This document shows, one piece after another, positions 33,046 to 41,145 of a DNA stretch of 55,897 bases (its first letter is position 1; each line of letters begins with the position of its first letter). The DNA comes from JBDREC01 sp043820105 [NCBI: Pseudomonadota bacterium]. Its GTDB lineage: Bacteria; Bdellovibrionota_F; JAHFAK01. Made by a program: the position numbers and the translations under genes. The stretch covers positions 1 through 55,897 of the forward strand of contig JBDREC010000081.1 in assembly GCA_043820105.1 (NCBI GenBank), written 5' to 3'. The notes below the pieces were generated by a model that was not told the origin of the DNA, ran no database searches, and saw nothing but the letters and a program-made list of their open reading frames with translations.

Positions 33046-33450
33046 ATCGAATCTCGAGAAATGGTATATTTCGCATATTTAAAAGCTGCAGAAAAAAACG
33101 CAATTGATCCTGTAATAATTGAAATTAGCAAACTATCAAGTATTGCTGATTATTTTTTAATTGTTAGTGCAGAATCTGATAGACAAGCAAAAGCCATTGC
33201 TGATGAAATCGCCAGTGGATTTAAGAAGGAAAAGAAAATTATGGCCTTAAGCATAGAAGGCCTGGAGGGCTTAAACTGGGTCTTATTAGACTATGGCCAA
33301 GTCATTGTTCATATTTTTCTTCCACACATTAGAGAATATTATAATCTTGAAAAACTTTGGGCAGATGCTCCCAGACTTGATATCAAGTCCCTGTCAAAAG
33401 AACTCGTTGTTAGAAAAGACATGTCAATCCGAAACGTTTCAACACCTTAA
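33046..33450 (+). CDS. rsfS: Ribosomal silencing factor RsfS
   Basis: RsfS binds uL14 of the large subunit and blocks subunit joining in starvation. The conserved core is present: VIIEISKLSSIADYFLIVSAESDRQAKAIADEI, GLNWVLLDYGQVIVHIF and REYYNLEKLWADAP. The first ATG (33061) lies 20 nt from the only SD (AGAGG, 33035-33039). An in-frame ATC at 33046 sits 6 nt after the SD and would add IESRE, matching the ESxE start of other RsfS proteins. I therefore propose an ATC start. No ATG, GTG or TTG lies between 33061 and the upstream TAA at 33019. Confidence 0.88.
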   Translation: MESREMVYFAYLKAAEKNAIDPVIIEISKLSSIADYFLIVSAESDRQAKAIADEIASGFKKEKKIMALSIEGLEGLNWVLLDYGQVIVHIFLPHIREYYNLEKLWADAPRLDIKSLSKELVVRKDMSIRNVSTP

Positions 33451-33509
33451 GTGTTTAATAATATAGCTTGTAAATTCAATATTAATTTTATATGTTTTTT
33501 TTACATTAA

Positions 33510-33545
33510 CCCGTGCCCGTGCCCGTTACCGTTACTGTTACCGGC
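33510..33545 (+). repeat. Hexamer array CCCGTG/ACCGTT
   Basis: Six 6-nt units: CCCGTG, CCCGTG, CCCGTT, ACCGTT, ACTGTT, ACCGGC. One of the few arrays here that does not have a 7-nt period. Confidence 0.75.
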
Positions 33546-33593
33546 ATCTGCAGCGAGCATATAAAAATAAAAACTTAATAAAGGTTTGAAAAT

Positions 33594-34154
33594 ATGAATA
33601 AAAAAATATTATTTATAGTTTTATTAATAAGCTTATTAATTAGCACTCTTTGTTTTCCTCACGCTACAAAATATAAAGAAAATTTAAAATTTTCTAGCTT
33701 AGTTAATGATGCTATAGAAATTGTTTATGCTGAATGCACTTTAATTAATAAAGACACACAAGATGGCCCTAGATTTGCTTACTACAATTTCAATGTAATC
33801 GAATCTTTAAAGGGAGACTTAGAAAGCAATGATAGCTTTACCTTAAAAATTATATATATTGGAATTTCAGCAAAAGACTCTTTGCCAGACTTTCAGCTTG
33901 GCCAGAAATACCATCTTTTCCTTAAGAAAAAACAAAAGATAAATGATGGCTATCCTTATCTATTGGCAGGTGGTTTTAATAGAGGGGTCATTAAGTCTTT
34001 AGAAAGCAGTGCTGCAGCTTATTTAAAGGCTTCTGCAAAATATAGTGCTTTCTCAAAAGAGGATCTTGAAAGTGTTTCTATTTTAAACGAATTATATAAA
34101 GAAGGTATAAGTTCAAGAAATCTTAAAGACTTAATTAGGAAATTAAATGATTAA
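33594..34154 (+). CDS. Secreted protein of unknown function, TIMP-like pattern
   Basis: A signal peptide (KKILFIVLLISLLISTLCFPHA) is followed by a domain of about 110 residues with the pattern AIEIVYAECT...FNVIESLKGDL...FTLKI...FQLGQKYHLFLKKK...GGFNRGV. This order of strands recalls the OB-fold inhibitor (NTR/TIMP) domains often encoded next to bacterial metalloproteases. It overlaps the matrixin gene by 8 nt, so the two are made together. The C-terminal 50 residues are helical. A role as chaperone or inhibitor of the protease is inferred only from context. Confidence 0.6.
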   Translation: MNKKILFIVLLISLLISTLCFPHATKYKENLKFSSLVNDAIEIVYAECTLINKDTQDGPRFAYYNFNVIESLKGDLESNDSFTLKIIYIGISAKDSLPDFQLGQKYHLFLKKKQKINDGYPYLLAGGFNRGVIKSLESSAAAYLKASAKYSAFSKEDLESVSILNELYKEGISSRNLKDLIRKLND

Positions 34155-35910
34155 ATTACAAATAAATAAAAAACTAAAATTGATTTTTTTTCTGTCTTTT
34201 TTATTCTTTATCTATTTTTCCAAACTTATCTTTTCTTTTGGCCTGCTTGATGCAAGAGAAGACGGCATTGTGCAACCTGGAATTTGGGAAAATGGAATAG
34301 TTGAAATTTATGTGACAGGAGATTTACCTGATCTTGACAATGAGATTGAGCTACTTGATGAAATTATTGAAGCATGGAATGATGTTGAAACCTCTGATAT
34401 TACTATTATCAATCATGGAGAATTAACTGATTCAACTATTGATCCGCTTGATCAAAGCGATGGGTATAATGTTGTTTATTTTGATGATGATGGATCTGTT
34501 ACAGAATCAATTGGTGGAGATGCAAATTCAATATTAGGCTTTGCCTATCCTTTTACTAATTCTTCAGAAACAGAAGCTTATTTTTATGATTCTGTGATTG
34601 TTCTAAATGGAACTTTGGTTGATGAAAGTTCATTTATTTCAACATTTTTACATGAATTTGGTCATTTGCTTGGCCTTGATCACACTGCCAATATTCCAGA
34701 AGATTCAGACTGGGAAGAATTATCAACAATGTTTTCATATAATCTTTCTTCTGAACAGTCGACTCTACACCGTGATGACGAAGCGGCTATTTCCGCGATT
34801 TACCCAAACGCAGCCTTTCATGAAGACTGGGGCGCTTTATCTGGTGTTGTTCAAGATGAATTTGGAATTCCACAATTTGGTGTAGCTGTAATAGCTTATG
34901 ATGCAACAACAGGACAACCAATAACTTCAACTTTAACAGGTATGCCTCTATATTTTTCTAGTTCATACGAAGTAGCTGGGCTTGGTAATTGGCTTTTACC
35001 AATTCCAAGTGAGCATCAAGTTATGCTAAAGTTAAAATGTGGACCGTGGGGACTTGATGGAAATATTATTGATGAAGCAGGAGGCTCTGGGATTGGTTCA
35101 GCAGATTTTGGGAAAATCAATGGTTATCTTGATAATCCTCTTGAAAGAGAGGGCTTTGATTTAGGATGCCCAGAAGAATGGTATCCAAATAATCCAACTG
35201 AACAAGGAGCTTATATAATTACAGTTGATGAAAATACAGTTAAAGAAGATATTAATTTTACCACCTGGTATGCCTACGATAACTCTATCAGAGTTTCTAT
35301 TTATACTGATTGTCCAGACAGGTTTGCATTATCAGTTTTAATTGGTGAAGACTACAGTGATCCTGATGCGACTATACTATTAACTCATGGTACTGATTCA
35401 GATGATGTTAATGTTTATTATGAGGCTGAAATTGATGATACATATGAATCTTATCTTCCACCTAGCAGTACACAAAAATGGTTTTTAAAGGTACAGGGCA
35501 ATATCTCTGCGTGTTCTTACAAAACCTTATTAAATTTTATGGTTAAACATGGCAATAATATTTATTTGCCAACTGACATTGCTGATTATCCAAAATCAAT
35601 TAGCACAGGCGCGAATTATTTTGAAATAGATGGATCTCAGGTTCTTACCTCAGCAACCGCCGTTCAGTTTGATAAAGAACTTACCTTTGAAGCTGCGCCA
35701 ACAACTGATACTACCTCTGATGTAACAGTTGGCGATATAGGTGAAACATCAGAAAATTCTGATGGAACTACCCAGACAACTAGTGGATGCATGGGATGTT
35801 TTATTGACTCAAAAGCAACAAGCAGCAAAAGTGATTTAATCTTTTATTTTCTATTATTTTTATCTATTTTTCTTATAAGAGTTTATCTTAAAAAAACGAA
35901 AATTGTTTAA
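34147..35910 (+). CDS. Secreted matrixin-type zinc metalloprotease with C-terminal anchor
   Basis: A signal segment (KLIFFLSFLFFIYFSKLIFSF) and then a zincin domain with the full motif HEFGHLLGLDH, whose three His bind zinc, and the Met-turn in LSTMFSYN. A long region of beta-rich, Asp-rich sequence follows (SGVVQDEFGIPQFGVAVIAYD looks like a carboxypeptidase-regulatory or SdrD-type repeat). The end is a tripartite tail: GCMGC, a hydrophobic helix and basic KKTK, as in MYXO-CTERM-like sorting signals. 587 residues. The likely site is the cell surface or outside. Confidence 0.85.
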   Translation: MIKLQINKKLKLIFFLSFLFFIYFSKLIFSFGLLDAREDGIVQPGIWENGIVEIYVTGDLPDLDNEIELLDEIIEAWNDVETSDITIINHGELTDSTIDPLDQSDGYNVVYFDDDGSVTESIGGDANSILGFAYPFTNSSETEAYFYDSVIVLNGTLVDESSFISTFLHEFGHLLGLDHTANIPEDSDWEELSTMFSYNLSSEQSTLHRDDEAAISAIYPNAAFHEDWGALSGVVQDEFGIPQFGVAVIAYDATTGQPITSTLTGMPLYFSSSYEVAGLGNWLLPIPSEHQVMLKLKCGPWGLDGNIIDEAGGSGIGSADFGKINGYLDNPLEREGFDLGCPEEWYPNNPTEQGAYIITVDENTVKEDINFTTWYAYDNSIRVSIYTDCPDRFALSVLIGEDYSDPDATILLTHGTDSDDVNVYYEAEIDDTYESYLPPSSTQKWFLKVQGNISACSYKTLLNFMVKHGNNIYLPTDIADYPKSISTGANYFEIDGSQVLTSATAVQFDKELTFEAAPTTDTTSDVTVGDIGETSENSDGTTQTTSGCMGCFIDSKATSSKSDLIFYFLLFLSIFLIRVYLKKTKIV

Positions 35911-36003
35911 TTCATATTGTTGACACTTTTGGCTAATTTTGTAAAAGGTGATTGCGTGCTTTATGAATGTAAGCTTTTAGCTTTGTTAGAAAGAGGTGAA
36001 GTT

Positions 36004-37749
36004 TTGCCAAAAAGAATATTTCTATTAATAATCTTAGCTTTTTGTTTTTCAATTAGTGTTTATCCAGCTGAAATTGTTAGCCTTAAGTCACAAAATGCTA
36101 ATTTGAATGAGGCCTTATTAAATGTTACCTTTGAGTTTGAAATTAAAGAAGATTTCCATGTTAATTCAAATAATCCAATTCAAGAGTTTCTAATTAAAAC
36201 TGAGCTTAGTCTGCAAAATTGTGAAAAAATAAAGCCAAGCGAAATAGTTTATCCTAAGGGACACCTTATGAAACTTGATTTTTCTGATGAGAACTTATCC
36301 TTATACGAAAAATCTTTTATAATTAAATTAAAGGCAGAGTTTCAAGGAATTATTGAGAAATGCGTTTTTAGTCTAAATTACCAGGCTTGTGACGCTAGTA
36401 ATTGCTATCCTCCCGCTAATTTAGAAATTGATCTTGATGCCAAAATTTTAGGATCCTTGCAAGCTGTTAACTTTAAGAAAGATAAGACAAGCCAAGACGG
36501 TAGTTCTGCAAAAGCAGTATCAAGCCTTAATAATGAAGCTTCATCTGATATCAGTAAGTTTGAGGATATTTATAATAAAAATATTGTATTATTGTTTTTA
36601 CTTATTTTTTTAGCAGGACTTGGCCTAAATCTTACTCCCTGTGTTTATCCTCTTATACCAATTACTGTTAGCTTTTTAGGCTCTCAGGCAAATAAGAATA
36701 AAAGATTGAAAATTTTAATATCTTTTTCTTATTTTACTGGAATTGTAATTACTTACTCGCTTTTAGGCCTACTGGCTTCAGCTACTGGCGCTGTATTTGG
36801 CTCATTACTGCAAAACACTTATGTTTTAGTAATACTTGCCTTGCTTGTGGCCTTTTTTTCATTAAGCATGTTTGGTCTTTATGAAATAAGACTACCAACT
36901 GGTTTTCTTAGTAGGTTTGACAATTCTGGTTTGCTTGGTGCACTAATAATGGGAGCTACAGCTTCTTTTATTGCAGCCCCATGTGTTGGGCCAGTAATAG
37001 CTACTTTGCTAATATTTATTGCAAAACTTAATAATCTAATGCTTGGGTTTTCTTTGTTTTTTGTTTTAGCCATTGGGCTTGCATTGCCATATTTAGTTTT
37101 AGGTTTATTATCTTCACACTTGAATGAATTGCCTAAATCAGGTGTTTGGATGGTATCTATTAAGAAATTTTTTGGCTTTTGTTTGCTCGGAGTTGCTTTT
37201 TATATAGTAAAACCAGCTATTGGTGATGTGCTATTTAATTTAATATTATTTGTTTTAATTGCAATAACTTTAGGATATTTTATTTTAATTGATAAGGCTA
37301 TTTACATGATACTAAATTCAAAAATTAGTAAACTTTTATTGGTTATAATTTTATGTGTTTCTGCTTATTTTCTTTTTGTGAATCAAAGTATTGAATTTGA
37401 TGATACCTGGTCAGTAAGTGAGGAAGGAATTATTGAAGAATCAATAAGCAATAATAAAAAAATTATGATCGATTTTTATGCAAGCTGGTGTATGGCTTGT
37501 AAGGAGCTAAATAAAGTTACTTTCTCAAACGAAGATGTTAAAAAAGAATTCGCGGATTTTGTGAAAATTAAAGTTGATATGACCAAGGGAGGCAGTGCTT
37601 ATGATCAGGAGCTTCAATATAAGTATAATGTTAAGGGTTACCCAACTTTAGTTTTTATCGACTCTAAGGGTAAAGAACGAAAAGACCTTAAGGTCGTTGG
37701 TTTTAAGACACCTGAAGAGTTTATTGAAATTATTCAACAGATTCAGTAA
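36004..37749 (+). CDS. dsbD: Thiol:disulfide interchange protein DsbD
   Basis: Carries electrons from cytoplasmic thioredoxin to the periplasm. I choose the TTG at 36004, behind AGAGGTGA, which gives a proper signal peptide; the frame extends 29 codons upstream. The alpha domain has the Cys pair in QACDASNCYPP. The membrane domain has LTPCVYPLIPIT and AAPCVGPVIATL. The C-terminal thioredoxin has YASWCMACKELNKV and KGYPTLVFID. Complete at 581 residues. A free DsbD-gamma-like protein is encoded at 15.6 kb. Confidence 0.92.
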   Translation: MPKRIFLLIILAFCFSISVYPAEIVSLKSQNANLNEALLNVTFEFEIKEDFHVNSNNPIQEFLIKTELSLQNCEKIKPSEIVYPKGHLMKLDFSDENLSLYEKSFIIKLKAEFQGIIEKCVFSLNYQACDASNCYPPANLEIDLDAKILGSLQAVNFKKDKTSQDGSSAKAVSSLNNEASSDISKFEDIYNKNIVLLFLLIFLAGLGLNLTPCVYPLIPITVSFLGSQANKNKRLKILISFSYFTGIVITYSLLGLLASATGAVFGSLLQNTYVLVILALLVAFFSLSMFGLYEIRLPTGFLSRFDNSGLLGALIMGATASFIAAPCVGPVIATLLIFIAKLNNLMLGFSLFFVLAIGLALPYLVLGLLSSHLNELPKSGVWMVSIKKFFGFCLLGVAFYIVKPAIGDVLFNLILFVLIAITLGYFILIDKAIYMILNSKISKLLLVIILCVSAYFLFVNQSIEFDDTWSVSEEGIIEESISNNKKIMIDFYASWCMACKELNKVTFSNEDVKKEFADFVKIKVDMTKGGSAYDQELQYKYNVKGYPTLVFIDSKGKERKDLKVVGFKTPEEFIEIIQQIQ

Positions 37750-37767
37750 AACAAGGTTTATTAGAAA

Positions 37768-38622
37768 ATGGTAAAAAAGTCATTACCAGCAATAGTCGAT
37801 AGTCTTCATCGATATCTAGCTGAAGTAAAGCAATACCCTTATCTTTCAAGGGAAGCAGAAAGTAAGCTAGCAAAACAATATTATGATGGTGGTGATCTGG
37901 ATGCAGCTCAGAAACTTGTTCTTTCTAATTTGCGTTTGGTTGTGAAAATAGCACATGAATATTCTAAAACAGGGCATCGCTTGATGGATTTGATACAAGA
38001 GGGAAATATTGGTTTAATGAAAGCTGTTAAAGATTTCAATCCTTATAAAGGAGTTAGGTTATCTACCTATGCTCAATGGTGGATAAAAGCTTACATTCAT
38101 AATTATTTAATGAAAAATTTTTCGCTTGTTAAAATAGGTACAACCCAAAATCAGAGAAAACTTTTTTATAAATTATCGCAAGAAAAGAAAAGATTAGAAG
38201 CTTTAGGGCTTGAATCAAGTATTAAGCTACTTGCAAATAATCTTGATGTAAAAGAAGCAGAAATACAGGAAATGGAAATAAGGTTGGCTTCAAAAGACAT
38301 TTCTTTAGATACTCCAGTTTCGGATGATGAATCAATTTCCTTATTAGATTTACAGTCTGATAAAAAAACAGACATTGAAAAAGAAGTTTCCAAAGATGAA
38401 GTTAATGAAAAGTTTAATGAAAAACTTGCTGAATTTTCCAAAACTCTAAATAATAAAGCTTTATATATCTATAAAAATAGAATGCTAGCAGAAGAACCAA
38501 TGACCTTACAAGAAATCGCAGATAAATACAGCATTACAAGAGAAAGAGTAAGACAAATCGAAGCAAATATCCTAAAAAAGCTAAAAAAATTCATTGGAAA
38601 TGAAGTCGAGGAATATAGGTAG
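37768..38622 (+). CDS. rpoH: Sigma-32-type sigma factor
   Basis: Region 1.2-2: RYLAEVKQYPYLSREAE and LVLSNLRLVVKIAHEY, DLIQEGNIGLMKAV and LSTYAQWWIKAYI. The stretch QNQRKLFYKLSQEKKRL is the RpoH box, which sets this apart from RpoD and RpoS. Region 4.2 is TLQEIADKYSITRERVRQIE. At 284 residues it is the size of RpoH. It follows dsbD by 18 bp and precedes ispG. It directs heat-shock and protein-quality genes. Confidence 0.9.
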   Translation: MVKKSLPAIVDSLHRYLAEVKQYPYLSREAESKLAKQYYDGGDLDAAQKLVLSNLRLVVKIAHEYSKTGHRLMDLIQEGNIGLMKAVKDFNPYKGVRLSTYAQWWIKAYIHNYLMKNFSLVKIGTTQNQRKLFYKLSQEKKRLEALGLESSIKLLANNLDVKEAEIQEMEIRLASKDISLDTPVSDDESISLLDLQSDKKTDIEKEVSKDEVNEKFNEKLAEFSKTLNNKALYIYKNRMLAEEPMTLQEIADKYSITRERVRQIEANILKKLKKFIGNEVEEYR

Positions 38623-38627
38623 CACTA

Positions 38628-38652
38628 AATTAATTGTTAATTATTAATTATT
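38628..38652 (+). repeat. Heptamer array TATTAAT
   Basis: AATTAAT, TGTTAAT, TATTAAT, TATTTTA between rpoH and ispG. Confidence 0.7.
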
Positions 38653-38669
38653 TTACACACGGACTTAAA

Positions 38670-39728
38670 ATGAAAAACCGCAAACCAACAAAAGAAATCA
38701 CTCTCGGAAATATTAAAATTGGTGGAAATAATCCAATTGCCATTCAATCAATGACAAATACAAAAACCTCAGACTTAAAAAGCACCTTAAACCAAATCAA
38801 GAAACTTATAAAAGCTGGAGTTGAAATAATACGAGTATCTGTGCCTGATAAGGACTCACTTGCTTCATTAAAGGCCATTAAGGCAAACATAGATATCCCT
38901 TTAATTGCTGATATTCATTTTAAGCATGAGCTAGCCATTGAAGCTTTAAAAAATGGCGCTGATTGTGTTCGAATTAATCCCGGCAATATTGGGGGAATTG
39001 ATAAGTTCAAGGAAGTCATAAGGGTAGCTAAAGAATATAATAAGGCTATCAGAATTGGTGTAAATTCAGGTTCTTTGGAAAAAGAATTATTGGAAAAATA
39101 TAAAAAACCATGTGCTCAGGCTATTTCAGAATCAGCCCAGGGCTATGTCAAATTTTGTGAAGAATTAGAGTTTTATAATTTTAAGGTTTCTTTGAAGTCT
39201 TCTGATCCTATTGAAACTATTGAGGCTTGTGAAAGATTTTCGCTGGCTTGTGAATATCCACAACACATTGGGATTACTGAAGCTGGTCCCTTATTTTCAG
39301 GTTCTATTAGGTCATCAATTGGCTTAGGTATTTTATTGAATATGGGTATAGGTGATACCTTAAGAGTTTCATTGTCAGCTGATCCTGTATATGAAGTAAA
39401 AGCAGCATATGAAATCCTAAAAGCTTTAAAGCTTAGAGATTATGGTGCAACAATCATTTCTTGTCCAACATGTGCAAGATGTAACATTGACATTGAAAAA
39501 ATATCTAAAGAAGTTGAGGAAAAACTGTTTTATCATAAAAAGCCAATTAAAGTAGCAATAATGGGTTGCATTGTAAATGGACCAGGTGAAGCCAAAGAAG
39601 CTGACATAGGTATTGCCGGAGGAATTGGGGAGGGGCTTTTATTTAAAAATGGTAAAGTTGTTAAGAAAGTTTGTGAAGACAAGCTTGTGGAAACTTTAAT
39701 AAAGGAAATAAATAAAAATGAAGATTAG
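38670..39728 (+). CDS. ispG: 4-hydroxy-3-methylbut-2-enyl diphosphate synthase (IspG/GcpE)
   Basis: Seventh-step enzyme of the non-mevalonate isoprenoid pathway. The ATG at 38670 fits the family start (KPTKEITLGNIKIGG). NPIAIQSMTNTKT and LIADIHFKHELA form the TIM-barrel half. SCPTCARC with the later Glu of IMGCIVNGPGEA supplies the iron-sulfur site. At 352 residues it is the short bacterial form without the plant-type insertion. Dxr and UppS of the same pathway are encoded at 44-47 kb. Its TAG stop is the first triplet of a TGGTTGC heptamer array. Confidence 0.93.
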   Translation: MKNRKPTKEITLGNIKIGGNNPIAIQSMTNTKTSDLKSTLNQIKKLIKAGVEIIRVSVPDKDSLASLKAIKANIDIPLIADIHFKHELAIEALKNGADCVRINPGNIGGIDKFKEVIRVAKEYNKAIRIGVNSGSLEKELLEKYKKPCAQAISESAQGYVKFCEELEFYNFKVSLKSSDPIETIEACERFSLACEYPQHIGITEAGPLFSGSIRSSIGLGILLNMGIGDTLRVSLSADPVYEVKAAYEILKALKLRDYGATIISCPTCARCNIDIEKISKEVEEKLFYHKKPIKVAIMGCIVNGPGEAKEADIGIAGGIGEGLLFKNGKVVKKVCEDKLVETLIKEINKNED

Positions 39729-39760
39729 TTGCTGGTTGCTGGTTGCTGGTTGCTGGTAAG
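39726..39760 (+). repeat. Heptamer array TGGTTGC
   Basis: TAGTTGC, TGGTTGC three times, TGGTAAG. It begins exactly at the ispG stop codon. Confidence 0.88.
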
Positions 39761-39774
39761 AAGAAAAGGAAGTT

Positions 39775-41001
39775 ATGGAGAATATGGTTAAACCTGAAAT
39801 TAATTCGCCGGCTGGTGATTATTTAAGAATGGAAATTGCCTTTCATTATGGGGCTGATGCTGTTTATTTAGGGGGTAAGCTTTTTAATTTAAGAGCAGGA
39901 GCAAAAAATTTTGAGATTGTTGAAATTAAAAAAGCTATAGAATTTGCACATTCCATTAATAAAAAAGTCTATGTCCTGGCAAATATTTTTGCTCGTGATG
40001 ATGATTTTGAGCAGATTGAAAGTTTTATTTCACATGTGGCGGAATATAATCCAGATGCTTTTATTGTTTCTGATTTAGGAGTGCTTTCACTGATAAAAAG
40101 AATTTGTAAGGTGCCTGTGTTTATTAGTACGCAGGCTAATACTACAAATTCAGAAACAGCCAAGTTTTATAAAGATATTGGAGTTAAAAGAATTATTCTG
40201 GCAAGAGAATTGAGCTTTAAGCAAATAGAAAAAATTAAAAAATCCTGTGATATTGAAGTTGAAGTTTTTGTGCATGGGGCAATTTGTCTTTCCTATTCTG
40301 GAAGATGTTATTTAAGTGATTACATAGACAATAGATCAGCCAATAGAGGTGAATGTTCCCATGTATGCAGAAGAAAGGTGTTTTTCAACCTTGATGATCC
40401 TTCTAAGGGTCAATTTGAAATTGAAAGTGACGCAAGAAACACTTATGTTTTAAATTCAGCTGATATTAAATTAATTGAAGAGATACCTATGCTGATGGAC
40501 ATAGGAGTTGATTCCTTTAAAATAGAAGGAAGAATAAAATCAGAATCTTATGTGGCTGTCACTGCTGCTGCTTATAGAAATGCAATTGAAGCACATAATA
40601 AAAAAGAGCAGTTTAATGCAAACTTTTGGAATGAAGAATTAAAAAGAGTAAATATTAAAGGTTATAATAAGGGATTTTTCTATGGAGAGCCTGATTCTGG
40701 AGGGATATCTGATTTAATACCTCCAAAAGATACTAAGACAGATTATTTAGCTTTAGTAAAAGATATTAAAGATGACTATGCCCATATTTTATCAAAAAAT
40801 CAGTTCAAATGTAATGAGGAAATATTTTGCTTTAATGGTAATGAAGAATATAAAAAAACAAAAGTTCTGGAAATAAAGAGTTTAAAAAACGTTGAGATGG
40901 ATGTTGCAAATCCTGGCTTAGAGCTTTTAATTAAGACAGATAAGCCGGTAAAAAAATTTAATATTTTAAGAAGTAGGGGAGGTTTGGATAAAAAAACTTG
41001 A
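39775..41001 (+). CDS. U32-family peptidase-like protein (TrhP/RlhA type)
   Basis: PEINSPAGDYLRMEIAFHYGADAVYLGG and RAGAKNF open the TIM-barrel domain. The hallmark EVFVHGAICLSYSGRCYLSDYI follows with CSHVCRRK, four Cys that bind iron-sulfur in this family. FKIEGRIKSESYVA is also typical. Members of this family hydroxylate tRNA (TrhP, formerly YegQ) or 23S rRNA (RlhA) with prephenate. Length of 408 residues fits TrhP better. AAAGGAAG precedes the ATG. Confidence 0.88.
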   Translation: MENMVKPEINSPAGDYLRMEIAFHYGADAVYLGGKLFNLRAGAKNFEIVEIKKAIEFAHSINKKVYVLANIFARDDDFEQIESFISHVAEYNPDAFIVSDLGVLSLIKRICKVPVFISTQANTTNSETAKFYKDIGVKRIILARELSFKQIEKIKKSCDIEVEVFVHGAICLSYSGRCYLSDYIDNRSANRGECSHVCRRKVFFNLDDPSKGQFEIESDARNTYVLNSADIKLIEEIPMLMDIGVDSFKIEGRIKSESYVAVTAAAYRNAIEAHNKKEQFNANFWNEELKRVNIKGYNKGFFYGEPDSGGISDLIPPKDTKTDYLALVKDIKDDYAHILSKNQFKCNEEIFCFNGNEEYKKTKVLEIKSLKNVEMDVANPGLELLIKTDKPVKKFNILRSRGGLDKKT

Positions 41002-41063
41002 CATTCTGCGGTGATGAAAATCTACTTGGGGGGTTAGGGGAAATGGATGAAAATGAAAATGAA

Positions 41064-41105
41064 AATAATCAATAATCAATAATCAATAATTAATAATTAA
41101 TGAAT
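41064..41105 (+). repeat. Heptamer array AATAATC
   Basis: AATAATC three times, AATAATT twice, AATGAAT, preceded by GAAAAT hexamers from about 41049. Confidence 0.88.
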
Positions 41106-41145
41106 TTAGAATATAAGAATTATAAATTGAAATGGAGGAAATGCT

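Noticed and set aside
37768-38622. Sigma factor as RpoD or RpoS
   Set aside because: It is too short for RpoD and carries the RpoH box (QRKLFYKL).
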